Shown here in pieces: positions 15,929 through 27,810 of a stretch of DNA of 64,000 nt. The notes below the pieces were generated by a model. It made no database searches. It was given only the letters and a program-made list of their open reading frames with translations, and had not been told where the DNA came from. A program made the translations under genes and the position numbers. Each line of letters starts with the position of its first letter. Within the stretch, counting starts at the first letter, position 1. The DNA lies in assembly GCF_006352025.1 (NCBI RefSeq), contig NZ_CP040936.1, positions 4,404,001 to 4,468,000 on the forward strand, in the 5' to 3' direction. Source of the stretch: Hymenobacter sp. DG01 (GTDB lineage: Bacteria > Bacteroidota > Bacteroidia > Cytophagales > Hymenobacteraceae).

Positions 15929-17110
15929 ATGTTCGATTATCTCATCGTCGGAGCCGGATTTGCCGGCAGTGTATTGGCCGAGCGGCTCGCTACGCGCTCC
16001 AATAAAAAAGTGCTCATCGTAGATAAGCGCAGCCACATTGCGGGCAACGCCTACGACCACTACAACGAGGAAGGCATCCTGGTCCACAAGTACGGACCTC
16101 ACATTTTCCACACCAACTCGAAAGACGTTTTCGAGTACCTCTCCAACTTCACCGATTGGCGCCCCTATGAGCACCGCGTACTGGCTTCCGTGGATGGCCA
16201 GATGGTGCCCATGCCTATCAACCTCGACACCATCAACAAGCTCTACGGCCTCTCGCTCAATAGCTTCGAGGTAGAGCAGTTCTTCGAGTCAGTAGCCGAG
16301 CAGGTACCGGTTATCAAAACGTCGGAAGACGTAGTGGTAAGCAAGGTAGGCCGCGAGCTGTACGAGAAGTTCTTCAAGAACTACACCCGCAAGCAGTGGG
16401 GCATGGACCCTTCGGAGCTGGATAAGTCGGTAACGAGCCGGGTGCCTACCCGCACCAACCGCGACGACCGGTACTTCACCGACACCTACCAGGCCATGCC
16501 GCTGCACGGCTACACCCGCATGTTTGAGCGCATGCTGGACCACCCCAACATCAAGGTGATGCTCAACACCGACTACCACGACATCGTGGACTTCATTCCC
16601 TTCAAAGAGATGATTTTCACGGGCCCCGTGGACGAGTACTTTGACTTCAAGTACGGCAAGCTGCCCTACCGTTCCCTGGAGTTCAAGCACGAGACATTGA
16701 ACCAGGAAAATTACCTGGCGGCGCCGGTGGTGAACTACCCCAACGACAACCTGTACACGCGCATCACGGAGTTTAAGGCCCTCACCGGCCAGAAGCACCC
16801 CAAAACCAGCATTGTGTACGAGTATCCGAAGGCTGAAGGCGACCCGTACTACCCCGTGCCGCGCCTCGAAAACGCCGAGCTCTACAATAAGTACAAGAAG
16901 CTGGCCGACGAAACCCCGAACGTACACTTTGTGGGTCGCCTGGCTACCTACAAGTACTACAACATGGACCAGGTAGTAGCCCAGGCCCTGACGCTGTACA
17001 AGAAACTCACCGAAAAAACCGAAGAAGCCCAGAAGGCTGCCAAGCCCACCATCATCGGCTCGGCCTCCATTATGGAGAAACTGGTGCCCCGCGACCCGGC
17101 CAAGGAATAG
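15929..17110 (+). CDS. glf: UDP-galactopyranose mutase
   Basis: 393 residues. It interconverts UDP-galactopyranose and UDP-galactofuranose using reduced FAD. The N-terminal dinucleotide-binding motif is YLIVGAGFAGSVLAERLA, and the family signatures VHKYGPHIFHTN (with the His next to the flavin) and NYTRKQWGMDPSEL are intact. The substrate-binding tail NVHFVGRLATYKYYNMDQV is present. A C-terminal extension of about 25 residues (EKTEEAQKAAKPTIIG) goes beyond the usual end. It lies 160 bases after the glycosyltransferase and before the GH1-like gene, in one direction. Galactofuranose for surface glycans is the expected product use. Confidence 0.96.
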   Translation: MFDYLIVGAGFAGSVLAERLATRSNKKVLIVDKRSHIAGNAYDHYNEEGILVHKYGPHIFHTNSKDVFEYLSNFTDWRPYEHRVLASVDGQMVPMPINLDTINKLYGLSLNSFEVEQFFESVAEQVPVIKTSEDVVVSKVGRELYEKFFKNYTRKQWGMDPSELDKSVTSRVPTRTNRDDRYFTDTYQAMPLHGYTRMFERMLDHPNIKVMLNTDYHDIVDFIPFKEMIFTGPVDEYFDFKYGKLPYRSLEFKHETLNQENYLAAPVVNYPNDNLYTRITEFKALTGQKHPKTSIVYEYPKAEGDPYYPVPRLENAELYNKYKKLADETPNVHFVGRLATYKYYNMDQVVAQALTLYKKLTEKTEEAQKAAKPTIIGSASIMEKLVPRDPAKE

Positions 17111-17138
17111 CGCGCATCAAAATACCTGGTACCCAGAG

Positions 17139-17234
17139 TCTGTCACTCTGAGCTGGTAGCAAGAAGCCGATGGTAGCGGCTGCCCGGTGCGGGTAGCAAC
17201 CCTCCGGCGCTTGCTCCCTGCTCAGGGTGACAGA
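17139..17234. repeat. Imperfect inverted repeat between glf and the GH1-like gene
   Basis: Outer arms TCTGTCACTCTGAG and CTCAGGGTGACAGA (one mismatch) are 68 bases apart, with GC-rich inner sequence. The TGTCA(T/C)TC(C/T)GAGC arm resembles the arms of the palindromic repeats at 9043 and 11574, so it may be a related family. Confidence 0.65.
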
Positions 17235-17302
17235 GCTGTTTTCAGATGGTAGTAACTCAACACTGCCACCCTGATGCAAGGCAGCTACAAACGGATGGAA
17301 GT

Positions 17303-18610
17303 ATGGAAAATGTAGAAGTATGGGGAGGTGTAGAGTGCACCATTCGGCGGGTTGGCGAGGGCTACTCCGACCAGCTCCTGAGCAGCGGACACCGCACCCG
17401 AATTGAGGACCTGGACCTGTTTGCTGAGCTGGGCATTAAAAAGCTGCGCTACCCCATTCTGTGGGAGCAGGTAGCCCCCGAAAGCCTGGACCACCCCGAC
17501 TGGACCTGGACCGACGAGCGAATGGAGCGTTTGCGGGAGCTGGGCATTGACCCCATCGTAACGCTCCTGCACCACGGCAGCGGCCCGCGCTACACCGCCC
17601 TTCACAAAAAGAACTTTGTGCCCGGCCTGGCCCGCTTTGCCGGCATGGTGGCCGAGCGCTACCCCTGGATCAAGCACTACACCCCCGTCAACGAGCCCCT
17701 GACCACGGCGCGCTTCAGCGGCCTCTACGGCATCTGGTATCCGCACGCTCTCGACGACAAAACGTTCGTGCGTATTCAGCTCAACCACATCAAGGGCGTA
17801 AAGCAAGCCATGAAGGCCATCCGGCGGGTAACCCCCGACGCCCAACTGGTACAGACCGAGGACCTGGGCAAAACCCACTGCACGCCTAAGCTAAAAGCCC
17901 AGGCTGAGTTCGAAAACAGCCGCCGATGGCTCACTTTCGACCTGCTCTGCGGCCGACTTGACCAAAGCCACCTCATGTGGCCCTACTTGCGCAAGCACGG
18001 TGCTTCCGAAGCCGAGCTGCTGGAGCTGGTGCACGACCCCCTACCCCCCGATGTGCTTGGAATCAACCACTATATCACCAGTGAGAGGTTCCTCGACGAC
18101 AACCACCACTATTTCCCGGCTCACCACCTGTGCCAGAGCGAGGCGCGGGTTGATTACGCCGATGTGGAGGCCGTGCGTGTACGGCTGGTGAAAATGGCCG
18201 GCATTCATGACTTGCTGCTGGAAGCCTGGGAGCGGTATAAGCTACCCATTGCCGTGACGGAAGTTCACCTCGACTGCACCCGCGAGGAGCAGATGCGCTG
18301 GATAAAATACGTCTGGGATGCGGCCAACCAGCTCAAGGAAGAAGGCGTTGACGTGCGCGCCATTACCATCTGGTCGTTGCTGGGCGCTTACGACTGGAAC
18401 ACCCTGCTGACCCGGGAAGGGGCTTTCTATGAAAGCGGGGTGTTTGATATGCGCGGGGGCAAGCCCCGCCCCACCGCTCTTTTCAAAATGGTAAAGGCGC
18501 TGGCTACTGAAGGCCAGTATCACCATCCGGTGCTCCGCAACAAAGGCTGGTGGGAGCGGGACGACCGTTTCCTCTACCACCATCATTGTCCCACCTCCAA
18601 GTCCACCTAA
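17303..18610 (+). CDS. Family 1 glycosyl hydrolase-like protein
   Basis: 435 residues from the ATG at 17303; an earlier in-frame start at 17246 falls just after the repeat and adds no family sequence. It is a TIM-barrel of the GH1 type: LRYPILWEQVAPE, VTLLHHGSGPRY, then YTPVNEPLTTARFSG with the acid/base Glu131 in the NEP motif. The nucleophile region reads LPIAVTEVHL with Glu320 but lacks the usual TENG, so the substrate site is divergent. Such proteins often occur fused or adjacent to an RmlD-like reductase, and here the reductase starts 3 bases after this stop. There is no signal peptide, so a cytosolic role in sugar-nucleotide or glycan precursor chemistry is more likely than nutrient degradation. 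Confidence 0.85.
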   Translation: MENVEVWGGVECTIRRVGEGYSDQLLSSGHRTRIEDLDLFAELGIKKLRYPILWEQVAPESLDHPDWTWTDERMERLRELGIDPIVTLLHHGSGPRYTALHKKNFVPGLARFAGMVAERYPWIKHYTPVNEPLTTARFSGLYGIWYPHALDDKTFVRIQLNHIKGVKQAMKAIRRVTPDAQLVQTEDLGKTHCTPKLKAQAEFENSRRWLTFDLLCGRLDQSHLMWPYLRKHGASEAELLELVHDPLPPDVLGINHYITSERFLDDNHHYFPAHHLCQSEARVDYADVEAVRVRLVKMAGIHDLLLEAWERYKLPIAVTEVHLDCTREEQMRWIKYVWDAANQLKEEGVDVRAITIWSLLGAYDWNTLLTREGAFYESGVFDMRGGKPRPTALFKMVKALATEGQYHHPVLRNKGWWERDDRFLYHHHCPTSKST

Positions 18611-18613
18611 CCC

Positions 18614-19543
18614 ATGCAGATTCTTGACTTTAGTGACCTGTCCACCGCCCAGCTGCCGGCGCAGCCCCTGTTGATTGCAGGCGCTAACGGCACCCTGGGC
18701 CGGGCTTTCCAGCGCATCTGTGCCATACGGGGCATCGATTTTGTTGCCCTGAGCCGCCAGGAACTGGATATTTCCGATCCGCTTTCTGTTGAGAAGACCC
18801 TGACCCGCTACCAGCCCTGGGCCGTGGTAAATGCCGCCGGCTACGTGCGCGTAGATGAGGCCGAAACCGATTTCAGGGAATGCTACCGCCAGAACACGAC
18901 CGGGCCGGCCATTCTGGCGGCGGCCTGTGCCTACCGCGACCTTCACTTCCTGACCTTTTCCTCTGACTTGGTCTTCGATGGTAGTAAGTTGGCCGCTTAT
19001 GTGGAAAACGACACTCCGTGCCCACTAAATGTATATGGCAACAGCAAACGCCTGGCCGAGCGCGACGTGCTGCTGCGCATGCCGCAGGCCCTGGTAGTGC
19101 GCACCAGCGCATTTTTTAGCCACTGGGACGAATATAACTTCGTGTACGCGGCCCTGCACGCCGGCTACCGCAAGCAGGCCTTCGAAGCCGCCGACAATGT
19201 ACTGATTTCGCCTACTTACGTGCCGGATCTGGTGAACGTGTCCCTGGACCTGCTCCTGGATGAGGAGCGGGGCGTATGGCACCTGGCCAACCAGGGCGCC
19301 TACACCTGGGCCGACTTGGCCCGCCTGGCCGCCGATATGGCCAGCCTGGACACTTCGTTTGTGGTGCCCCGCTCTATGCAGGCCTTTGGGTTGCCGGCCG
19401 CTCGTCCGGCCTATAGCGTGTTGGGTAGCCACCAGGGCAACCTGCTGCCTTCCGTTGAGGACCGCCTGCAGCAGTGCGTATCGGAGGTGATGACCACCCT
19501 GGCGGCTTCGCCCGAAGAAGAATCTATGGCCGTTGCCTCCTAG
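18614..19543 (+). CDS. RmlD-like sugar nucleotide reductase (SDR superfamily)
   Basis: 309 residues. The NAD(P)-binding motif is LLIAGANGTLGRAF (GxxGxxG), followed by FVALSRQELDISDP and VVNAAGYVRVDEAE, both typical of dTDP-4-dehydrorhamnose reductase (RmlD). The catalytic Ser-Tyr-Lys set is FSSDLVFDG with YGNSK (Tyr141, Lys145). No rmlA, rmlB or rmlC is nearby, so it may act on a different keto-sugar than dTDP-4-dehydrorhamnose. It is translationally close to the GH1-like gene (3-base gap). These two functions are found as one fused polypeptide in some other bacteria, which supports a joint role. Confidence 0.87.
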   Translation: MQILDFSDLSTAQLPAQPLLIAGANGTLGRAFQRICAIRGIDFVALSRQELDISDPLSVEKTLTRYQPWAVVNAAGYVRVDEAETDFRECYRQNTTGPAILAAACAYRDLHFLTFSSDLVFDGSKLAAYVENDTPCPLNVYGNSKRLAERDVLLRMPQALVVRTSAFFSHWDEYNFVYAALHAGYRKQAFEAADNVLISPTYVPDLVNVSLDLLLDEERGVWHLANQGAYTWADLARLAADMASLDTSFVVPRSMQAFGLPAARPAYSVLGSHQGNLLPSVEDRLQQCVSEVMTTLAASPEEESMAVAS

Positions 19544-19597
19544 GCTACCGCGTCACCACATTCCTTTTACCGTCCCTTATCTCTTTTCCTTTCGTGA

Positions 19598-19626
19598 AAA
19601 CCCCGCGCCTCAGGGTAGCGGGGTTT
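19598..19626 (+). terminator. Terminator of the sugar locus
   Basis: A 9-bp perfect stem (AAACCCCGC with GCGGGGTTT), 11-base loop, 54 bases after the RmlD-like stop. Confidence 0.8.
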
Positions 19627-19750
19627 CCTCGTTTCAGACCCTGGCCCAAGCGTTGCCCCTCGGCGCCCCGATAGGGGAGGCCCAAAAAACGGTGGGGTGA
19701 CGGAATGCGGCGGGCGGCTGTATTTTGCGCCCTATTTCTAGCTGCGCTCC

Positions 19751-20806
19751 ATGCAAAACAACTTCGATGCCGTGCGCCTGGGGCTGGCCCTGACGGTGGT
19801 CCTGTGCCATTTGGCGGTGCTATCGGGGCTGCCGGCGTTTCAGCCTTTTCTGGCGGCATTATCGGCTGATTTTGCAGTGAAGGGCTTCTTCGTTATCAGC
19901 GGCTGCCTAGTTACGCGCAGCTTCCTGAGCAGTGCCAGCGGCCGGGAATACGCCGAAAAACGGGCTAGACGTATTTATCCGGCGTATCTGGTGACCCTGG
20001 GGCTGGCTTGGCTGGTGGGTTTGGTGAATACTACCCTCCCGGTAGGGGAGTACCTGGGGCACCCGGCTACCTACCGCTACCTGGGAGCCAATGCCATCTT
20101 CCTGAATTTTCTGCAGCCTACCCTGCCGGGCGTATTCGGGCAGCAGCTCGTGCCGGTGCTCAACGGCTCCCTCTGGACCATTAAGGTAGAGCTGTGCCTG
20201 TACGCCTGCGTGCCGCTGCTGGTGTGGCTCTGCCGCCGGCTGGGCCCCTACCCGGCTGTGGGGCTGGTGTACGTGGGAGCCCTGGCCTGGGGCTGGCTGC
20301 TACCCCATGTACCCGGCCTAAGCCCCCGGGCCGTAACCGAGCTCAGCCGGCAGTTTCCCGGCATGCTGCATTTTTTCGCCTTGGGGGCCCTGTTTACACT
20401 GCAGGAGCGCCGGCTAGGCCCATGGCTGGGCGGGTTAGCGCTGATAACGGGGGTAGCCTTCCTGCTGCTGCGCCACAACGCTGCGCGCGAGGTGATGGAG
20501 CCGGCCTGCTATGCCAGCCTCGTGCTGTTTCTGGCTACTCGCCTACCCGTTCAGCTCCCCCTGGGCAAGTGGGGCGACGTATCATATGGCGTCTATCTGG
20601 TGCACTTTCCGCTGATTCAGTTGTTTGTGTGCTGGGGCGTTTTCACGTCGGCCCCGTGGCTGGGGTTAGGTAGCGTGCTGTTGCTGATCTGGCTGGTGGC
20701 TTTCGGGATGTGGCACCTGGTAGAGAAGCGCTGGCTCCGGCGCAGCCCCCGCAACAGTGAGCCGGCGCAAAGCAACTGGGTTGCTGCCCGAGGTGGGAAG
20801 CCCTGA
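19751..20806 (+). CDS. Membrane acyltransferase family 3 (OafA/YrhL-like)
   Basis: 351 residues with about ten hydrophobic segments. The start NNFDAVRLGLALTVVLCHLA carries the family's N-terminal D-x-x-R...H motif, and SADFAVKGFFVISGCLVTRSF plus YAEKRARRIYPAYLV (R-x-x-R-I-x-P) complete the signature of acyltransferase 3. It is an inner-membrane enzyme that transfers acetyl or other acyl groups to surface sugars. It follows the galactofuranose/RmlD locus on the same strand after a terminator, so modification of that locus's glycan is plausible but unproven. Confidence 0.9.
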   Translation: MQNNFDAVRLGLALTVVLCHLAVLSGLPAFQPFLAALSADFAVKGFFVISGCLVTRSFLSSASGREYAEKRARRIYPAYLVTLGLAWLVGLVNTTLPVGEYLGHPATYRYLGANAIFLNFLQPTLPGVFGQQLVPVLNGSLWTIKVELCLYACVPLLVWLCRRLGPYPAVGLVYVGALAWGWLLPHVPGLSPRAVTELSRQFPGMLHFFALGALFTLQERRLGPWLGGLALITGVAFLLLRHNAAREVMEPACYASLVLFLATRLPVQLPLGKWGDVSYGVYLVHFPLIQLFVCWGVFTSAPWLGLGSVLLLIWLVAFGMWHLVEKRWLRRSPRNSEPAQSNWVAARGGKP

Positions 20807-20907
20807 AATTACACCAGTTGCCCTTGCAGCCGCCTGCCCTGTAGCTAGCAGAACCGGCCAGATTGTCTGTTGATTATGATATGGGGCGATTTTGGCTAGA
20901 AATCCTG

Positions 20908-20915
20908 TAAATTTG
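20908..20915 (+). promoter_or_regulatory. Putative -7 element of the secA promoter
   Basis: TAAATTTG matches the Bacteroidota TAnnTTTG box 36 bases before the secA start. The nearest upstream TTG is at an unusual 13-base spacing, so the -33 part is doubtful. Confidence 0.4.
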
Positions 20916-20951
20916 GGGAGCGCCCCGGCGTTTCAATTAAGGTAAACCAGC

Positions 20952-24353
<3,402 letters not shown>

Positions 24354-24371
24354 CGGCCAGCAGGTAAATAG

Positions 24372-24411
24372 CAAACAGGCCGCGTTTCCAGTTGGAAGCG
24401 CGGCCTGTTTG
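24372..24411 (+). terminator. Terminator of secA
   Basis: An 18-bp stem (24372-24389 with 24394-24411) with one G-T pair and a 4-base loop, immediately after secA. Confidence 0.9.
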
Positions 24412-24453
24412 TTGTAGCATGCAGGTCACTTCGCTAGTGCCGCTCACGTCCGT

Positions 24454-24461
24454 TACCTTTG
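24454..24461 (+). promoter_or_regulatory. Putative -7 box directly before deoC
   Basis: TACCTTTG matches TAnnTTTG and ends only 7 bases before the ATG at 24469. Transcription would begin at or next to the start codon, giving a leaderless or nearly leaderless mRNA. No good TTG lies at the usual upstream distance. Confidence 0.4.
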
Positions 24462-24468
24462 CCTTCTT

Positions 24469-25146
24469 ATGTCGCAAAAGCTCGCCGCCGCCATCGACCA
24501 TACCTTGCTGAAGCCGGACGCCACCCCGGATCAGATAACCCAGCTCTGCCAGGAGGCTGCGGCCCACCGCTTCGCCAGCGTGTGCGTGCCGCCCTGCTAC
24601 GTGCGCTTTGCCGCTGAGCAGCTCCAGAACACCGGAGTGCCCGTATGCACGGTTATTGGGTTTCCGCTGGGCTATGCGCTGGCCAAAGTGAAGTTCTTCG
24701 AGGCTCACCAGGCGCTGGCCGATGGGGCCACGGAGCTCGACATGGTGATTAACATAGGGGCACTGAAAGCGGGGCGGTTGGAAGAAGTGGAAGAGGAAAT
24801 AGGGCAGCTGGCGGAGCTGTGTCACCTGCGCGGCGCTATTCTTAAAGTCATCATTGAAACGGCCCTGCTTGAGGAGGCAGAAATAATTACGGCCTGCCAG
24901 CTATGCGTAGAGGCCGGGGCTGACTTCGTGAAAACATCCACCGGCTTTGCCAACCGGGGCGCTTCCGTGGCCGATATTATGCTCATGCGCCGGTCGTTGC
25001 CGGGCGGGGTGCGTATCAAGGCGTCGGGTGGCATCCGGACCCGCACGGCCGCGCTGGCCCTGCTGGCGGCCGGCGCCGACCGAATCGGCTCCTCCAATAG
25101 TCTGGCTTTGCTGGAAGAACCCTCCCATGAAACATCTGCTACGTAA
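24469..25146 (+). CDS. deoC: Deoxyribose-phosphate aldolase
   Basis: 225 residues, standard for the short bacterial form. It cleaves 2-deoxyribose-5-phosphate to glyceraldehyde-3-phosphate and acetaldehyde. The Schiff-base Lys155 is in ADFVKTSTGF, the second active-site Lys184 in VRIKASGGIRT, and Asp91 in ELDMVINIG. The N-terminal IDHTLLKPDAT is also a family hallmark. Its last 20 bases overlap the start of the SPOR lipoprotein gene, implying translational coupling. It is a cytosolic nucleoside salvage enzyme. Confidence 0.96.
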   Translation: MSQKLAAAIDHTLLKPDATPDQITQLCQEAAAHRFASVCVPPCYVRFAAEQLQNTGVPVCTVIGFPLGYALAKVKFFEAHQALADGATELDMVINIGALKAGRLEEVEEEIGQLAELCHLRGAILKVIIETALLEEAEIITACQLCVEAGADFVKTSTGFANRGASVADIMLMRRSLPGGVRIKASGGIRTRTAALALLAAGADRIGSSNSLALLEEPSHETSAT

Positions 25147-25681
25147 CGTGCCGCTGCTGTCCACTTTGTTTGTACTGGGCGCCTGTGCCTCGTCGGGTCC
25201 GGCCGCGCCTGCCGCTTCCACGGCTACCCCTGATACCACGCGGCGGACTCCTGCGGCTGCTACCCCCACCGAGGATCTGAGCCGGTACCGGCCGGTGTTT
25301 GCCGCGCCCAAAGCGCCAGCCGCTGCGCCTGCTACCCCTGCCCGTCCGGTTACCCCCACCAACCACGTCAACCCCCAGATTGAGCAGCGCCTCCGCGACC
25401 AGGCCTTCACTAACCAGAACGTGAAGTACGCCCAGGGCTACCGCATTCTGGCCTACGTAGGTCTGGAAAAGGAGCAAGCTATGGCAGTGCGCCGCGCCGT
25501 CATCAGCCGCTACCCCGAGGAAACCGACTACCTTACCTACAAGCAGCCCATCTTCCGGCTCTGGATTGGCGACTACCTCACCCGCCTAGAAGCAGAGCAG
25601 GCCCTGCTGCGCATCCGGCCCCTGGCCCCAAAGGCCGAGCTGGAATCGGCGCAGGTGATTATCAACAAAACCACTTTCTAA
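25127..25681 (+). CDS. SPOR-domain lipoprotein
   Basis: 184 residues from the ATG at 25127. The N-terminus has a lipobox (FVLGACASSG, lipidated Cys20), so it is a lipoprotein. Residues 22-85 are Ala/Pro/Thr-rich and look disordered. The C-terminal ~80 residues (YAQGYRILAYVGLEKEQAMAVRR... and FRLWIGDYLTRLEAEQALLRI) have the alternation of a SPOR domain, which binds denuded peptidoglycan strands. The upstream open frame within deoC is not part of it. Overlap with the deoC end by 20 bases suggests cotranscription without implying a shared function. Confidence 0.82.
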   Translation: MKHLLRNVPLLSTLFVLGACASSGPAAPAASTATPDTTRRTPAAATPTEDLSRYRPVFAAPKAPAAAPATPARPVTPTNHVNPQIEQRLRDQAFTNQNVKYAQGYRILAYVGLEKEQAMAVRRAVISRYPEETDYLTYKQPIFRLWIGDYLTRLEAEQALLRIRPLAPKAELESAQVIINKTTF

Positions 25682-25793
25682 CCAGATCGGCACACTAAAA
25701 TCCGGGGCCCCGAACGGTGGTGCCGGGTTCTTAGGCCGCCGCGGCTGTTTTTCTCCGCCACCACACGCGAAGCCGCAGCTTTGCGCCACTGCT

Positions 25794-26993
25794 ATGCAAC
25801 ATCTACTGCCCCGCATTAAAACCCTGGCGGCCGAAACGGCGGCCGATACCGTAGCCCTGCGTGAGCATCTGCACGCCCACCCAGAGCTGTCGTTTCAGGA
25901 ACATAACACCGTGGCTTTCGTGACGGAGCAGTTGCGGCAGTTGGGCCTGCAGCCTCAGCCCATTGCCGGCACGGGGGTAGTGGCCCTCATTGAGGGGCGC
26001 AACCCCGGCTCCCGCACCGTGGCTCTGCGCGCCGACATGGACGCCCTACCCATTACGGAGCAAAACGACGTGCCTTACAAATCCCGGAACCCCGGCGTGA
26101 TGCACGCCTGCGGCCACGATGTGCACACGGCCTCCCTGCTGGGCGCGGCCCGCATCCTGACCCAGCTGCGCGACGAGTTTGAAGGCACCGTGAAGCTGAT
26201 GTTCCAGCCTGGTGAGGAGCTGCTGCCCGGGGGCGCTTCTCTTATGATTAAGGAAGGAGTGCTGGAAAATCCACGGCCGACCAGCGTGCTGGGCCAGCAC
26301 GTATTTCCGCGCCTGCCCGCCGGCAAAGTAGGCTTGCGGGCCGGCCGCTATATGGCTAGCACCGATGAGCTCTACCTGACTGTGCGCGGCCAGGGCGGCC
26401 ACGGTGCCATGCCCGAGCAGAACATTGATCCGGTAGTAGTAGCCGCGCATATTATCGTGGCGGCCCAGCAGATTGTCAGCCGCCGCGCCAACCCCAAGCT
26501 GCCCTCCGTGCTGTCGTTTGGGAAGGTAATTGCCCAGGGTGCCACCAACGTTATTCCCAACGAAGTCTATATCGAAGGCACGTTCCGGACCCTGAACGAG
26601 GAGTGGCGCAACGAGGCTCACCAGCACCTGCGCCGCCTCTGCGAGGGCCTGGCCGAAAGCATGGGTGCTACCTGCGAGCTGGAAATCCGCCGGGGCTACC
26701 CCTACCTCGAGAACGAACCCGCCCTGACGGCCCGCGCTGAACAAGCCGCTGTAGAATATCTGGGTCGTGAAAATGTGGTCGAGCTGGATCAGTGGATGGC
26801 CGCCGAGGACTTTGCCTACTTCAGCCAGGCCGCCAGCGCCTGCTTCTACCGCCTGGGCACGGCCGCCGCCGACGGCAGCGGCCGCCACACCTCCTCCGTG
26901 CATACTCCCACTTTCGATATTGACCCCCGGGCCCTGGAAACCGGCCCCGGCCTGATGGCCTGGCTGACGCTACGGGAGCTGGCCGAAAAGTAG
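25794..26993 (+). CDS. M20 family amidohydrolase (N-acyl-amino acid hydrolase / IAA-amino acid hydrolase-like)
   Basis: 399 residues. The metal ligands of the M20D group are visible: Cys106 and His108 in HACGHDVHTAS, Glu141-Glu142 in FQPGEELLPGG, and a His in LGQHVFPRLPAG. RADMDALPI is another family signature. The dimerisation insert begins near QGGHGAMPEQNIDP. It removes acyl groups from N-acyl amino acids or similar amides; the acyl group is undetermined. There is no signal peptide. Its stop codon is the first triplet of a long hairpin. Confidence 0.93.
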   Translation: MQHLLPRIKTLAAETAADTVALREHLHAHPELSFQEHNTVAFVTEQLRQLGLQPQPIAGTGVVALIEGRNPGSRTVALRADMDALPITEQNDVPYKSRNPGVMHACGHDVHTASLLGAARILTQLRDEFEGTVKLMFQPGEELLPGGASLMIKEGVLENPRPTSVLGQHVFPRLPAGKVGLRAGRYMASTDELYLTVRGQGGHGAMPEQNIDPVVVAAHIIVAAQQIVSRRANPKLPSVLSFGKVIAQGATNVIPNEVYIEGTFRTLNEEWRNEAHQHLRRLCEGLAESMGATCELEIRRGYPYLENEPALTARAEQAAVEYLGRENVVELDQWMAAEDFAYFSQAASACFYRLGTAAADGSGRHTSSVHTPTFDIDPRALETGPGLMAWLTLRELAEK

Positions 26994-27037
26994 CCTTTCC
27001 CTACCCCCTGGTATAAGTCAGGGGTAGGGAAAGGCTA
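26991..27037 (+). terminator. Hairpin beginning at the M20 stop codon
   Basis: A 19-bp stem with a single bulged C (26991-27010 with 27019-27037), 8-base loop. The stem includes the TAG stop and both CTACCCC and GGGGTAG. No T-run follows, so termination efficiency is uncertain. Confidence 0.7.
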
Positions 27038-27321
27038 CTTCGGATGCGCGGACGCTGGATCAAGCAGGAAGGTATGGTAAGGCTTCGTCAGCCTGCTAAA
27101 TTATAAAAGCGTCAATTTGTCATTGTCTTGGAAAGCTGAATATGCTTGTTTAAACGATAATGAGCTGTGTTTATTCGAAATACTAAAGTTTGCTGCAGCG
27201 GATTATTTTCGGAGTAATGACAAATTGGCTGTAATGCTGCATTGGTATAGAATTTATAGAGTACAGGAGTCGCCGCACTGCTGGCGGCACTCAAACCTGA
27301 ACTCAAAACTTCTATAGCACC
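26994..27321. other. Low-GC intergenic region before Hsp20
   Basis: 328 bases. It starts with the hairpin at 26991-27037, then has an AT-rich stretch of about 200 bases. A 12-bp exact inverted repeat (27113-27124 and 27216-27227) brackets a 91-base AT-rich segment. The Hsp20 promoter should lie near its right end. The short open frame at 27117-27317 starts with TTG, has no family features and is probably noncoding. Confidence 0.55.
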
Positions 27322-27765
27322 ATGGCAACTCTGCTGTATAACAACCTGCCTGCCCTGCGTCCTTCCCGCGCTTTCAGCTCGGTACTCAATGAAATGCTGC
27401 GCGACACGTTGCCCTCGCAAACCGCGCCTTCTCAGAGCTTCATTCCGCAAGCCGATATTGTGGAACTGGAGCAGGGCTTTGAACTGCACCTGATGCTGCC
27501 CGGTGTAGCTAAGGAAAACGTGAAGATTGACTTCCACGAGGGCAAACTCACGGTAACCGGTGAGCGCAAAGCGCCGGAAGCCACCGAGAACGGACCGAAG
27601 TTCCGGCGTGTGGAGTCGGGCTACGGGGCCTTTACCCGCACCTTCCGTCTGCCCGACACCGTGGACGTAACCGCCATTGATGCCCAGCTCCAGGACGGGG
27701 TGCTCCGCCTGTCGCTGCCCTTCGACAGCAAGAAGGTAACCAAGCATCAGATTGAAGTGCGCTAA
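27322..27765 (+). CDS. Hsp20/alpha-crystallin small heat-shock protein
   Basis: 147 residues. An N-terminal arm of about 40 residues is followed by the alpha-crystallin domain from about residue 45 (ADIVELEQGFELHLMLPGV, then FHEGKLTVTGERK and GAFTRTFRLPDTVD). DGVLRLSLPFD is the conserved end of the domain, before a short C-terminal tail with no clear IxI motif. It is an ATP-independent holdase chaperone in the cytosol. The AT-rich leader contrasts with the coding region. A strong terminator follows. Confidence 0.94.
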   Translation: MATLLYNNLPALRPSRAFSSVLNEMLRDTLPSQTAPSQSFIPQADIVELEQGFELHLMLPGVAKENVKIDFHEGKLTVTGERKAPEATENGPKFRRVESGYGAFTRTFRLPDTVDVTAIDAQLQDGVLRLSLPFDSKKVTKHQIEVR

Positions 27766-27780
27766 GCGCGGCAGTTCAGG

Positions 27781-27810
27781 AAAAAAGGCACCCTTGCTGG
27801 TGCCTTTTTT
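27781..27810 (+). terminator. Terminator of the Hsp20 gene
   Basis: A perfect 12-bp stem with A6 and T6 ends and a 6-base loop, 15 bases after the stop. Confidence 0.95.

Noticed and set aside
27117..27317. 66-codon frame before Hsp20
   Set aside because: Starts with TTG, is very AT-rich, shows no motif, and spans the inverted repeat; more likely regulatory DNA.
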